Source: Gymnorhina tibicen | Taxonomy: Eukaryota > Chordata > Aves > Passeriformes > Artamidae | NCBI GenBank assembly: GCA_013399875.1 | Contig: VXAZ01001058.1 | Location: 3,163,844-3,227,843 of the forward strand | Direction: 5' to 3' | Length of the DNA: 64,000 bases | Shown: positions 1-58,900 of the stretch, one piece after another | Numbering within the stretch: position 1 is the stretch's first letter | How the letters are laid out: every line of letters starts with the position of its first letter | Translations under genes and position numbers: made by a program | Notes under the pieces: model-generated | Told to the model about the DNA's origin: nothing | Database searches by the model: none | Seen by the model: only the letters and a program-made list of their open reading frames with translations

Positions 1-42582
<42,582 letters not shown>

Positions 42583-42656
42583 ACTCAAGGTTTCTCGTCA
42601 CACTTGCACCTTCGGCCATGTCAAAACTGTGGTAACCAGGTGTGGTTGCACTTTGC

Positions 42657-42815
42657 CAAAAAAAGAGGAAAAAAAAAAAACCAGAAAAAAGGAAGAAAAA
42701 AATTTAAAAGCAAANAAAAAAACAAAAAAAAAGGAAAAAAAAAAGATAAAAGAAAAAAAAAAATACTAAAAAAAAAAAAAAAAAAAAAAGAGGAAAAAGA
42801 GAAGAAAACCAAGCA
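42657..42815 (+). repeat. A-rich low-complexity tract in 3' UTR
   Basis: About 150 nt of A with interspersed G, C and T, starting ~75 bases after the SETD1B stop. Includes a single undetermined base at 42715, so its length is unreliable. Confidence 0.85.
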
Positions 42816-45800
42816 AGTTTCGCACTTCTGCCAGGATCATGAGTGAAAGCAAAAAGCGCACACGCTTACGAGGACTGTTCATGTTTCAGGTGCTCTTTCC
42901 TTTTCAGATCCAACACGCACACAAAAAGGTGGCTACCTTTTGTGGCATGGTCTATCCAAACACTAGCTTCTCTGTTCAGTCCCTACAGTAATGCTCCATA
43001 ATGGGATAATGGTACCTTTTTTTTTTTAATTGTTGTTATAAACCTTCATCTTTTCATAAATGCTGCTACCTTTTTCTCATCAGTTTCGTTGGTTGAAAAA
43101 GACATTCAACGTTTAAATGTGAAGCAGAGACTGAAAATGCCATATAGGGTTTGTTGGGAGCTTGATTGGCTGAAATTGCACAGATTTCTCAGAGTAAGCT
43201 GTAAATAAATGTAAGGTTGATGTTACAGAGCAAGCCAGAGGCTTGAGGGTGTGTGAATGAGTGTGTGCGTGTGCTTGGGGATGTGTGTGTGTGTGGAGAT
43301 GTGTCCACAGCGAGACTAGAGCTGAACTGTCCTGCCCTTTTCGTTAGGGATGAGCCTGAACAAGTCCCCTCAGCCAGACCCCTGGGGCAGAGTCAGGTCA
43401 GCCAGACCTCAGCTCCCCTCCTTGGGCTCCTCTCTCGTTTCCTATGCCATGCTGGTCCATGGGAGATCAAAACCTCTGCACCTGCACGTGAGAAACCCTT
43501 GGATACTGCAGTCACTAGGAAGAAGTGGAGTCAGCTGTGCAGCTGTAGCATCGTGTGGCCTTTGGGGATGCCCATTCCTTGGAGATGGGCTTGTCTTGCT
43601 TGCAGAAGAGGCTGAGATTAGGAGGACAGCTCAGCCCTTGTTTACGCTGTAGAAATCCTGCCCTGCTTGCAAGCAAAGACTACGGCCCACGTTTGTAGCC
43701 GGATTTTCTTCCTGTGGATGGGAAACAGGCTGATGGGTGACTTGTATTCATTTTTTCTCACTTTCATCTGCACTTCCCTGCCCTTCCAGTGTTTTACGTG
43801 GAGTATTTGCTCTGTCCTTGGATGTGGGAGATGCCCCCTGTGATAGGAGCGAGCTGTGCCCTGCCGCTCTCCTCCCTCTGTTACTCAGTAACTTGGCCTG
43901 GGGTGGTCCCATCCCTCCAGAAAATCATGGTAAAAGTGTCCCTGAGAGCAATCCTGTCCCCCCACCATCTATAGCATGGAAATGAATGCTTCTCTAAATT
44001 TAGAAAGGCATGTTTTAAAATGATTTCTCAATATATTTTGTCCTTGTAGATATGCTGAGGTGAAGGTTGCAGTTCTTCAAGAGGTTCCATTTAAAAATGG
44101 GACAAAACACCAAAAAAATAGTTCTTTGGATGAGATCTGGAAATGTTACGCGACCGTTCAGGTATAGGCAGGATCAGTTTTTCAATTTGCATTTAATTTC
44201 TCCTGCTTTAAAAGTAGAGATTAGTTGTACTAAACCCTTTTTAATTGGCTTGTAAGGGGAAGTTGCAATGTCATTATGAAATGGGAAGATTATCTGCATA
44301 ACTAAACACCTTCTCCCCACAGAACAAATTGCGCAGCTGTATTCTTGTAGCCTTTCCAAACCTCCACCAGCAGAGGTGACAACCTTGCAAAAGAGGTTCC
44401 TGGAAGTTTTTCCAGCTGTTCCATGGAATTGCCAGGCCTGCACTGCTGCGTGGAGCTTGTAATGTAGGTTAGACCTCTGCCTCTGCATTTCTCCTTCAGA
44501 CAAAAGGCCTGAGAGAGCAGGAACACACCCAGACTGCTGCAGGCTGCCTTAATACCACCTGTGTTTCTGTCTGAGGGCGAGCAAATTGTCTCTGAGATTG
44601 GACAGTCCATGGTCCATCTCTGCTTTTGTTTCGGTTCAGTTTTGTTGTTTTCCCCCCTTCTCCATAAATCTCTACAGCAACTGGGTGTTGGTGACCCAGA
44701 ACCTAAAATTGTGAGAAGCACAAGTTTCTGTCACTGAATGTTGGTTGGAACTGCAGTGATGGCATTGGGAGTTAAAACAGCTGCTCAGTTTAGTTGTTAT
44801 TTTCTTGAATGAGGTTCAATGTGTTGACGCTCCAGTTGGCATCTCTACAGCTTGGCCTTTGGCTTTCAAAGCTTTGGAAATGCACGGAAGTTTCCTGTGT
44901 GTCAGAACTGAAGCCCTTGTCCTTGGCCTTCTCCCTCTCTGCTCCATCAAACCAGTGCATTAGTGGTGGATTTGTGGGGGTGAGGACACCCCAAGTGGCC
45001 CAGCCCTGAGAACCTGCTGGCAGTTCCGTGTTTCCCAGCATATCTGTGTGCTCTGGATGGGATTAGCCCCTGCAGTTTGCCTTAATCCTTGGGGAGGAAG
45101 GTGGGGAGGAAGGTCACTGTCACCTTCAGGTCCTTCACCATGTGTTTTTAGGAGCACCAAAGGGATTTGGGTCCAAAGACCGTGAGCACCTAAATCACTT
45201 GGGTACTTCTGAAACTGCCTGTAATCCATCCCCTTTTAGGATCCCAGATGAATAATGTGAGTTTTTAGAAGAGCTGAGCTCCCAGTAGTTCCCCAGGAGG
45301 AAACAGAGCTGTTGAAGCCACAGCACTTCTGAAAAATCATGTTAGTCTGGTCTCAAAGCCAAACCTGAGGCTTCTCTTTTTTTCCCCATAAATCTTGGCT
45401 TGCAGAGTCCTACCTGGGAAGTATTTTGTCTTAGACTGGGAAGCTGCCTGACCCCCAAATAAATCATTTTACGGTGAGGGCTCCCAAGTCTGGTGCAGTG
45501 ATTTCCATGGGTGCTCTGTCCCTGCCAGCCACGGGGTCTTGTTGGGCCAGGGGAGCTCTGCAGCCACAGATGTGGTTTGGAGATGCCTCTAATCCTTTGC
45601 CTTGTACTTGGCAAGGGATGGGATGAGAGGAGGGCAGGAGCTTCACCTTCAGCACAGGCTCCCCAGCACCCCATGGAAACAGGGACAGGGATAAAGAGGA
45701 ACCTCAGCAGCCTGTGCTGCTTACAGGGACTGCAGTGCTTTTGTCCAGTGAAAATCCCATCCCCAAATTTATCATCACTTCAGTTGGAGCCTAAGCCAAA

Positions 45801-46526
45801 AAAAAAAAGAGACATTGACTGTGCTCCCTGCAAAATTCCATCTCGCTGGGAGGAGTGACCCAAGAGAGCAGAGCAAAATGATGGAAATAGAATTTAAGCC
45901 TTCAGTTTGCAGCTGGTGTGAGTTCAGGGTGCAGGTGCCTCCGTGCTGGCATCCATGGGATCCGTGTGGTTCTCACCTCTCTGCAGTCCCAGGCTGGGCT
46001 GTGACTCTCGGGGGTCAGGGAGGGGATGGGGCTCATCTTGCAGTTATTTATATTGTATAGAGCAGCTTCTTTCTACAAGGAAACAAACAAAAAAAATACA
46101 ACCATTGTTTTTAAACTCCGACAAATTACACAGTAGTTTCAGTTCCAGTTTTTGTGACCTTTTTCAGGGATCATTTCAGTGCATTTCTGTACAAAATAAA
46201 AATTTAAGGAGAAAAGGATTTTGAAGTATAAAAAAAAATGCATCTTCTGTACATAGGCGAACTCAAGAATCTTCTCTTCAAACACTGTTTCTTGTAGAAA
46301 CATGTTGAAATTTTTTGCTGATTTCTTTGTACTTCAAGAGCATGTAAATAGTTTATTAAAAGTGACTATTGTAATTTGGAGTTCTTTTTAAACAGATTCC
46401 AGCTCTAAATCATGTCAAGATGGGGAGGAAGAAGGACTGAGTATAGCAAAGGAGCTGGTGGCATTTACAGCTTGTGTCAAGCTTTGTATAATGTAAATTC
46501 TGTATAAATACGGGGTTTTTTTGTCA

Positions 46527-46532
46527 AATAAA
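46527..46532 (+). terminator. Candidate SETD1B polyadenylation signal
   Basis: Canonical AATAAA in the AT-rich distal 3' UTR; other copies at 43204, 46195 and 46945. Confidence 0.45.
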
Positions 46533-47761
46533 TAGATGAAATTAGAAGCATTAAGAAACTGAAGACAAAAAATTGCCAAGTCAAGGCTTCTTCTTTCCCC
46601 CCCTCCCTCAGTCTGAAACCTAATGTGCAAAATCTATTTATTTCAAGCGAGGAAATGTGTACAGTCTAATAGACACCCTAAAATGTATTTAAGCGAATTT
46701 GCAACTGGATTTTTTCAGTTTAATATTTGTTTTGTTTTTTTATGAGTTTCCTCCTTAATTGCCACTGTAGGATTTATCCAAGTGAAAAGAAACACATCAA
46801 GAAGGACACTCTAAAACAATGGGGCAGTTTTGAAGCAAAGTGGAAGAACACCCAGCTCCCAATTCTTGCAGTTTTCTGGTTGTTTTAATTCCCAGCGTGG
46901 AAATCAAGGGCCTCCTTTAAAAGTAGGCAGGTCAAATGGTTTGCAATAAATTTTTTTTAATTTCTTTTTTTTTTTTTTAAATTTCCTTAAAAAAAACCAA
47001 CAACTCTGCTTTGAAGATTTAGGATTTCTGCTTTTTCTTTCGTTAAGCAAATTTATAAATTTAGGGATGTTTTGTGCATATAGAATCTGTCACCAGTATG
47101 TATCTTGTTTTGAAGAAAGTGTTTTTGTTGTGGATGTGTCATGCTGTATATATTTGTTCATATTTTTGTGAATTGAATACTATGTACCATTGTATTATAG
47201 TAACTTTTATAAAGCAAACCATAAATATACTGACTTTTCTTACAGAAAAATTATGTTGTGCTTAATATATTACCAGGGCAGCTTTGTGCTCTTAGACCTG
47301 TGCTGGGAGCTGTGAGAGCTCAAGGAGGCAGATCCAGAACAAGAACAGTGTGAAGAATTGGTTTTCAGCAAAGTTTACTGAAAATATTAATTCTGGTGAG
47401 CAGGACATGAATTTAAGCAACATTGTATTGCATGAAAGAAATATGTGAGTGATTCAGGTCTATAAGCTTTTAAGAAATGTCTCAGTATTAAAAATCTTGA
47501 CAACACTGAAGAGCTGAAGCAGAGCCCTCCTGCCAGTGAACCAGGAGTCCCAAACATGTCCAAACTTGGCAGGTGAGGGGTCCCTGCTGCTCCAGCCTCT
47601 GCCCTGGATTGCTCTGAGTTCATATCCTTTCTTTATTTATTTATTTTTAACTTTGTGAAGGCAAAAGCCCTTAACCACCAGGCAAGGTGTCAGTGAGGCT
47701 GCTGGGCCCAGAGGCTCTTTGGTTTCCTTCTTTTTAAATCAGTTTATTCAAATTGCCAGGA

Positions 47762-47820
47762 GCTGGATTTGGATGATCCTTGTGGGTCCCTTTCAGCTCA
47801 GGATATTCTGTGATTCTATG
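47762..47820 (+). mobile_element. CR1 LINE 3'-end fragment
   Basis: GGATTTGGATGATCCTTGTG, then GGTCCCTTTCAGCTCAGGAT and ATTCTGTGATTCTATG. This is the conserved CR1 3' terminus with its TTCTATG-type end repeat. Only the last ~60 bp is present, typical of 5'-truncated copies in birds. Confidence 0.85.
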
Positions 47821-48397
47821 AAATCTGCATTAGTTCTGCTCCCTGGGATCCAGAGAAGGGGGGAGCTGGGGGAGCCGCTGAGGTTTGGCCCATGTACCCC
47901 TCCCCAGTGAGGGGCTGCTGCTGGGGGCTGTGGGGGGGTCATGGTGTCCTCTTGAGCTTTTATTTAAAAAGAAACACCTGGAGCAGGGACCAGTGGAATG
48001 GCTGATGGAGGAGGAGGTGGAAGAGACAGGACAGAGGCTGTAGGTGACTTCCCAGCTCAGCTCCTGCATTCCACAGGTGAGCACAGGACAGGGCTGCAGG
48101 ACAGCCACACCTCGGGGGCTCAGCCTGGAGGGGCTGGGGTGGGGCTGGGGGAAGGACTCGTGTCCAAGGAGCCTGTCCTGGGCCGAGGGCTCGGCAGGGG
48201 CTTGGGCTGCTCAGGCTCTGAGAGCTCCCATGCTGGGAAACTGGGAATGTGGGGACTTGTGGCTGTGCAACGCTGGGGAGACCCCAGGGTGTCCTTCAGC
48301 AGCTGTGGGCTGAGGGCTGTGCGTGGGGGAGTGCTGGATGTGCAGCCCCAGGGAACACAGGGACTCCCCAGGCACTCAGGCCGTGTCAGAAAAGGGA

Positions 48398-48403
48398 TTT
48401 ATT
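48398..48403 (-). terminator. Candidate HPD polyadenylation signal (distal)
   Basis: AATAAA on the minus strand, ~755 bases beyond the HPD stop. A second one lies at 48670-48675. Confidence 0.3.
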
Positions 48404-48669
48404 GTGTTGGGGAGGAATTCCCCGTGCAGAGGACAGTGACAACACCAGAGCAACACCCAGAGGAGACTTTGCACATGCAGCCAGGATCTGAGCCAAGGAA
48501 TTGCTGCCAATGCCAGCAATTACTGCTTGAATCATGGGAGAAATCCCAACCCATCATTAATGCAGGAATTTACAGGTGTTAGAGCAAGACTGTGTTGCCT
48601 TGGGAAGGCTGAAATACATAAATACGATTAATTCTCATTCCAGAGTGTTGGAGCTACCCTAAAACCGTG

Positions 48670-48675
48670 TTTATT
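48670..48675 (-). terminator. Candidate HPD polyadenylation signal (proximal)
   Basis: AATAAA on the minus strand, ~480 bases after the HPD stop. Implies a cleavage site near 48640-48660. Confidence 0.45.
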
Positions 48676-49157
48676 CTCAGCAAATTCAAATTCAAGATTG
48701 AGTCTAAAAGCAATTAAACCAAAATCTTACAAAAGGAGATGCGCAGAGAGGCAAACGCCTCCGTGCTTTCGCAGTTTCCCGTGTAGCTAAAATTAAAACT
48801 TTGGATAGACTAAATTTGAGCACTCCCAGTTGTTTCTTCTGTCTTCCTCTGTAGCTGCGTGTCTTTGGCCCATGCCTTAAATCTGCCCTTTGTTACGAAT
48901 TCCGTGGTTTGGATCAGATTAAGCTGCTTTTTGAGAGTGTTTGCTATTTCCCACACCCCATCTCCCAGGAAGCTGACGAAGGGCAGCGCTGGGGCTGGGT
49001 TGGGAGAGGTGTTGGGTCCTTTTACATTGTCCAACTCGGCAGTGGCTTCCCTGGGTTTGTGGCACTCAGGTCTGGGCTATTTACCAAAACACCGGGTGTT
49101 TCCCAGTTCGTTTGGGAATCAGCTCCTTAGGGGTGAGGGCAGCACTTCTGCCATCCT

Positions 49158-53940
<4,783 letters not shown>

Positions 53941-53993
53941 TTTTGTGACCTGGCGATGTGACAGCAGCAAAGAGAGCGAGAGAACGGGAGGGC

Positions 53994-54001
53994 TTTTAAT
54001 A
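53994..54001 (-). promoter_or_regulatory. TATA-like box of HPD
   Basis: TATTAAAA on the minus strand, 54-61 bases upstream of the HPD ATG; a start site near 53965-53970 would fit. HPD is a regulated liver gene, for which a TATA promoter is reasonable. Confidence 0.6.
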
Positions 54002-54794
54002 TAACCGCGGGACCGGGAGGCTCCTCCTCGGCCCCACCTTCTCCCCCCACCAACCCAGGCATGTGTTTGGTTTGGGCTGGGAACTGCCCAAACTGGGGCT
54101 GGTGGGTGGCTGTCACCGGGGCCGTGTCACGGGCTCCTCTGCAGCCCCGGCAGTGGCTCTGCGGGGCGAAACGTGGAGCGTGGGAAGGGTGAGTGTGCAG
54201 GGGGTGAGTGTGCAGCACGCGAGGCTGTGCCGTGGGCTGGGACCCTGCGGACCCCACAGCCCAACCCCTGCCCCGTGTGCGCCGGGGTCACACAGGGGTG
54301 ACGCGGTTGGGGTAGCACATCCCCCGGCCCGCCCGCTGCCCCTGGGGACATTCACCCCTCCCTGGGGACATGTCATCCTGGGCAGCGCCGAGCCAGACAG
54401 CCTGCAGAGTCCAGCTGGGTGTGTGGTGGCGTCTGGGCACGGGGCCACGCGGTGCCACCTTCAGCCCCGGTGAGCCCAGTGCTGCAGGGACCCCACAATG
54501 TGGGAGCAGCAGGAGGAGGGGGCAGGAGGTGGCCCTGCCGGGGGAGACACCAGGGCACAAACTCCACCTGCCTGGAAGTGGTGGGAAGTCGAAGCCACCA
54601 GCGGCGCCAGGGAGGATGAGCACAGGGGGCTTGGGTGGGCTCCAGTGGCACGGAGGACAGGGGTCGGGGTCTAGTGGTGGGGCTGTCCCCTGCTGCCACG
54701 CTCCATGGGACATGGATGCCGTGCACCACCCGGCCGGGGCACAGACTGGAGAGGGGTCAGCAGCAGGGACAGGGTCATAACATCGTACCACCGC
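54002..54794. other. HPD/PSMD9 head-to-head intergenic region, left part
   Basis: GC-rich, with short degenerate tandem repeats (for example GTGAGTGTGCAG twice near 54190-54215). The two genes diverge from here. No gene recognised; reading frames seen on both strands are composition artefacts. Confidence 0.7.
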
Positions 54795-54941
54795 AGCTGT
54801 GTCACTCAGCGATGGTGACACCGCTGTGCCACTACATGTCGCCATCAAAGCTGTGTAACTCACTCATGGTGACACTGCTGTGCCACCGCATGTCATCATC
54901 ACAGCCACCCCATGGCACCGCCACAGCAGTGTGAGCCAGTG
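54795..54941 (+). repeat. 54-bp minisatellite adjoining the assembly gap
   Basis: Unit 1 is 54795-54848, unit 2 is 54849-54902, both 54 bp and opening AGCTGTGT; a diverged third copy runs to the gap. Related units recur at 54254-equivalent sequence after the gap, at 56254-56435. The array is probably longer than assembled. Confidence 0.85.
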
Positions 54942-55761
54942 NNNNNNNNNNNNNNNNNNNNNNNNNNNNNNNNNNNNNNNNNNNNNNNNNNNNNNNNNNN
55001 NNNNNNNNNNNNNNNNNNNNNNNNNNNNNNNNNNNNNNNNNNNNNNNNNNNNNNNNNNNNNNNNNNNNNNNNNNNNNNNNNNNNNNNNNNNNNNNNNNNN
55101 NNNNNNNNNNNNNNNNNNNNNNNNNNNNNNNNNNNNNNNNNNNNNNNNNNNNNNNNNNNNNNNNNNNNNNNNNNNNNNNNNNNNNNNNNNNNNNNNNNNN
55201 NNNNNNNNNNNNNNNNNNNNNNNNNNNNNNNNNNNNNNNNNNNNNNNNNNNNNNNNNNNNNNNNNNNNNNNNNNNNNNNNNNNNNNNNNNNNNNNNNNNN
55301 NNNNNNNNNNNNNNNNNNNNNNNNNNNNNNNNNNNNNNNNNNNNNNNNNNNNNNNNNNNNNNNNNNNNNNNNNNNNNNNNNNNNNNNNNNNNNNNNNNNN
55401 NNNNNNNNNNNNNNNNNNNNNNNNNNNNNNNNNNNNNNNNNNNNNNNNNNNNNNNNNNNNNNNNNNNNNNNNNNNNNNNNNNNNNNNNNNNNNNNNNNNN
55501 NNNNNNNNNNNNNNNNNNNNNNNNNNNNNNNNNNNNNNNNNNNNNNNNNNNNNNNNNNNNNNNNNNNNNNNNNNNNNNNNNNNNNNNNNNNNNNNNNNNN
55601 NNNNNNNNNNNNNNNNNNNNNNNNNNNNNNNNNNNNNNNNNNNNNNNNNNNNNNNNNNNNNNNNNNNNNNNNNNNNNNNNNNNNNNNNNNNNNNNNNNNN
55701 NNNNNNNNNNNNNNNNNNNNNNNNNNNNNNNNNNNNNNNNNNNNNNNNNNNNNNNNNNNNN
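54942..55761. other. Assembly gap (820 N)
   Basis: Run of undetermined bases between the minisatellite and the PSMD9 promoter. True size and content unknown; probably minisatellite plus GC-rich promoter DNA. Confidence 0.99.
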
Positions 55762-55820
55762 GGGCGTGTCCGCCTCAGGCCCCGCCCCGCGCCCCTCCCG
55801 GCTCCCGTCCGGCCGCGGCC
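55762..55820 (+). promoter_or_regulatory. PSMD9 proximal promoter / 5' UTR
   Basis: GC-rich, CpG-dense, with a GCCCCGCCCCGC GC-box (Sp1-like) and a CGGCCATGGCGG context around the ATG, similar to the YY1-type start seen in housekeeping genes. The rest of the promoter is in the gap. Confidence 0.6.
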
Positions 55821-55934
55821 ATGGCGGAGCCCGGCGGGGGCCGCCCCGTCACCGTCAGCGACGTCCAGCAGCTGGTGCGGCGCAAGGACGAGATCGAGGC
55901 GCAGATCAAGGCCTGCTACGAGCTGCTGGAGGGG
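55821..55934 (+). CDS. PSMD9: PSMD9 coding exon 1
   Basis: 38 codons, ends LLEG before the donor [26 protein letters not shown] is the diagnostic helix. Confidence 0.94.
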
Positions 55935-58900
55935 GTCAGTGCCCGGGCAGGGCCGGGCCGGGCCGGGGGGCTCCGTGCGGGCCCGCGGGCCCGGCCCCCT
56001 CCCAACCGCCGCCTCTTCCCTCACAGCAAAAGGGCGTCGGGATGCACGAGCCGCTGGTGGACGCCGAGGGCTTCCCCCGCGCAGACATCGACCTGTACCA
56101 AGTGCGCACCGCCCGGCACAACATCATCTGTGAGCGGGGAACGGGAACCGGGCGGGGGGGGGCCCTTCCCGGGGCCGGGCCGCGCCCCCATCCCGCGGGA
56201 TGAGCCAGCAAAACCGGGATGTGCGGGGGAAACCCGGCCTCTGCCCGGGGACNCACTGCTGGGCCACCGCATGTCAGCATCACAGCCCCCCCATGGCACC
56301 GCCACAGCAGTGTGAGCCAGTGACGGTGACACTGCTGTGCCACCCCATGCCAGCGCCACAGCAGTGTGCCACAGAGGCACTGACGCAGCTGTGCCACCCC
56401 GTTATTGCCGCCGCTGTCACCCCGGCGTCACCCCCNCTGCTGGAGGGGGTCAGTGCCCGGGCAGGGCCGGGCCGGGCCGGGGGGCTCCGTGCGGGCCCGC
56501 GGGCCCGGCCCCCTCCCAACCGCCGCCTCTTCCCTCACAGCAAAAGGGCGTCGGGATGCACGAGCCGCTGGTGGACGCCGAGGGCTTCCCCCGCGCAGAC
56601 ATCGACCTGTACCAAGTGCGCACCGCCCGGCACAACATCATCTGTGAGCGGGGAACGGGAACCGGGCGGGGGGGGGCCCTTCCCGGGGCCGGGCCGCGCC
56701 CCCATCCCGCGGGATGAGCCAGCAAAACCGGGATGTGCGGGGGAAACCCGGCCTCTGCCCGGGGACTGGCACCGCGTAACAGCGGTGACACCGCTTAATT
56801 CCCTCAAACCCCCATCTTAATTCCCTCAAACCCCCATCTCGCTCGCTGTAATTCCTCAGAACCGGAGCCCAGGGCTGCGCTGAGCCCGTTTCCCAGTGGT
56901 TCTGCTCAGTGCTCGGCGCTGCCGCCTGGGCTGAGTCAGTAAAATGCCTTTGTCCACGTGTTGCTGCAGCGGCACTGAAATTCTGCCTCTGCTGTGGAGC
57001 CATTTGGGATCTGCGAAACACAACAAAGCTTTTCTGTGCTGTTTGTAGAATAAAATTTGGGTAGGAAACGGCTTGGCATTTATTTCATCCCAGGCTTTCC
57101 CAGTGCCCTGACTTTCAGGATGGGTTTTTCTCTTTATACATAACAGCAGGTGACTTAATGGAAAGAAGACTCGAGCTGCTCACTGAGTTCTAAGGGATCG
57201 TGGGCCTCCCAGCCCTGCTGCCTTTGCATGTTTACCAAAATTTGTAGGGTGGTTTTCTCTGTGCCTGACTTTCACTGATAAACATCTGCCGGGCTGGCAC
57301 TGGGCCCCAGCAGATAGACCAGCAGAGGTTCTTGCTGAGATCAGAGACAGCCGGGGCACTGCTCTGTGTGGCTGCAGAGGGAAGCAGGTGCTGAGAGTCC
57401 TTTGGGGGAACCCTCTCCAGCTCCCCATGTGCTCATGGTGTCACCCACAGGTTTGCAGAATGATCACAAGGCCCTGATGAAGCAGGTGGAGGAAGCTCTG
57501 CACAAGCTGCACGCCCGGGAGAAGGAGAAACACGCCAAGGATGAGGCGGAGGCCTTGGCCGAGGCCATGAGCCAGAACCAGAGCCTGCCCCAGGCCTTTG
57601 CCAAAGTGAACACCGTGACCCCGGGCTCTCCCGCCAGCATCTCGGTACGTCAGGCACAGCTCGTGGGGAAGGCTTTGTCTGGAGCCAGACAGCTCATGGC
57701 TTCGTCTGTCTCTTGTTAATAAGTGGGAATAAGTTGGGGGCTTGATTAGGGTGTCACCCCCTCTCTATTGTCACACTGGGATGTCCTGTGAATGGGCTGG
57801 TCACTGTACAGGGATGAGATGGGTGTTCTCTGAGCTGTATCCTGGCACCACACAGCTCCTCCCACGTCCCACTGGCCATTCCAGCCTCAGAATTTCTCTT
57901 CCTGTGAAACAGAACAGAGGAATGAACACTTACCTCTCCCTGTGGCCTTTGAGAGGGTGTAGTGATGTTCACTTGCCTGAGTGTGAGAGGTGCTGTAGCA
58001 CATCTCTCCCTGTGGCTGGGTGAAGGGTGATGCTCCTTTGTTATTACCTGTCTTTGGAGAATGCGGATGCTCATCTCTCTTCTGTCTCTGTCCAGGGACT
58101 TCAAGTTGATGATGAGATTGTGGAGTTTGGATCTGTCAATGCAAACAACTTCCAGAACCTGCAGAACATCGCCACGGTGGTGCAGCACAGCGAGGGGGTG
58201 AGCTCATTTCTGCTGTGACTGCATTCTCGTGCCTGTCTCTGTTAGCCACAGCTTTTTCTATGGAACTTGGATCTCTGGAATCATCATTTCCATGTCAGAA
58301 ATAGTGTCAGATTCAGTCTGTGCTCTTGTAGCCTTGTTCTCTCACAGCATTGAGCTATTTGCTCATGAATGGAAGAGCTGAGGGGTGTGTGCTCTTTGCA
58401 CTGTTGTTTGTTCTCCCCAGGGACTCCCTGCAGCAGCATTGCTCTGCCATCCTCGTGGACTGGCCAGAGAAGCTGCCACAGCCATTAAGTGCTTGATGGT
58501 GGAAGTGGGGGATCTCCTGGAGATGACTTCACACAAAACACTCTCTTCTTTCAGTTACAGTCGCCAGAGTGGGAATGGGCACTGCTGCAGAACAGCTCCT
58601 TGGGCTTAATGTTCTTCTGGTGCTTCAGCAAAAGAAGGAAGAGAGTTGACTTGGCGATGGAAAAGTGAATTTATTTTTTATTTTTCCTCTCTTTCAGAGA
58701 CCCCTGAGCGTGACTGTGATCCGCGGTGGTAGAAGGGTGCACGTGGGGCTGACTCCAAAGCGCTGGGCCGGGAAGGGTCTCCTGGGGTGAGCTACTGTTT
58801 CACCTGCTGGAAGGGAAGAGGCTTTTTCCAGCTCAGGGCATATTTCCTGAGCAGGGCCAGCCCTGGGCTGTGTCACTGCCCACTGTGACAGGCCTCACTG

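Larger units (their letters stand above)
42583..47260 (+). other. SETD1B: SETD1B 3' UTR (approximate end)
   Basis: Starts after the stop with an A-rich tract. AATAAA hexamers occur at 43204-43209, 46195-46200, 46527-46532 and 46945-46950. The AT-rich segment near 47070-47260, with CATAAA variants, could be the distal end. Which signals are used cannot be read from sequence. Confidence 0.6.
47261..48640. other. Convergent intergenic region SETD1B / HPD
   Basis: Between the two tail-to-tail genes. Contains a (TTTA)n run at about 47632-47647, a CR1 3' end (47762-47820) and GC-rich unique sequence. No gene recognised. HPD 3' UTR may extend into its right side. Confidence 0.7.

Noticed and set aside
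54864..56315. Open frames of 386-467 codons running through the N gap
   Set aside because: Undetermined bases create the openness; only the PSMD9 exon parts are real.
56541..56643. A genuine tandem exon duplication in PSMD9
   Set aside because: No divergence over 330 bp including intron, single-N borders and a frame-breaking length all point to assembly.
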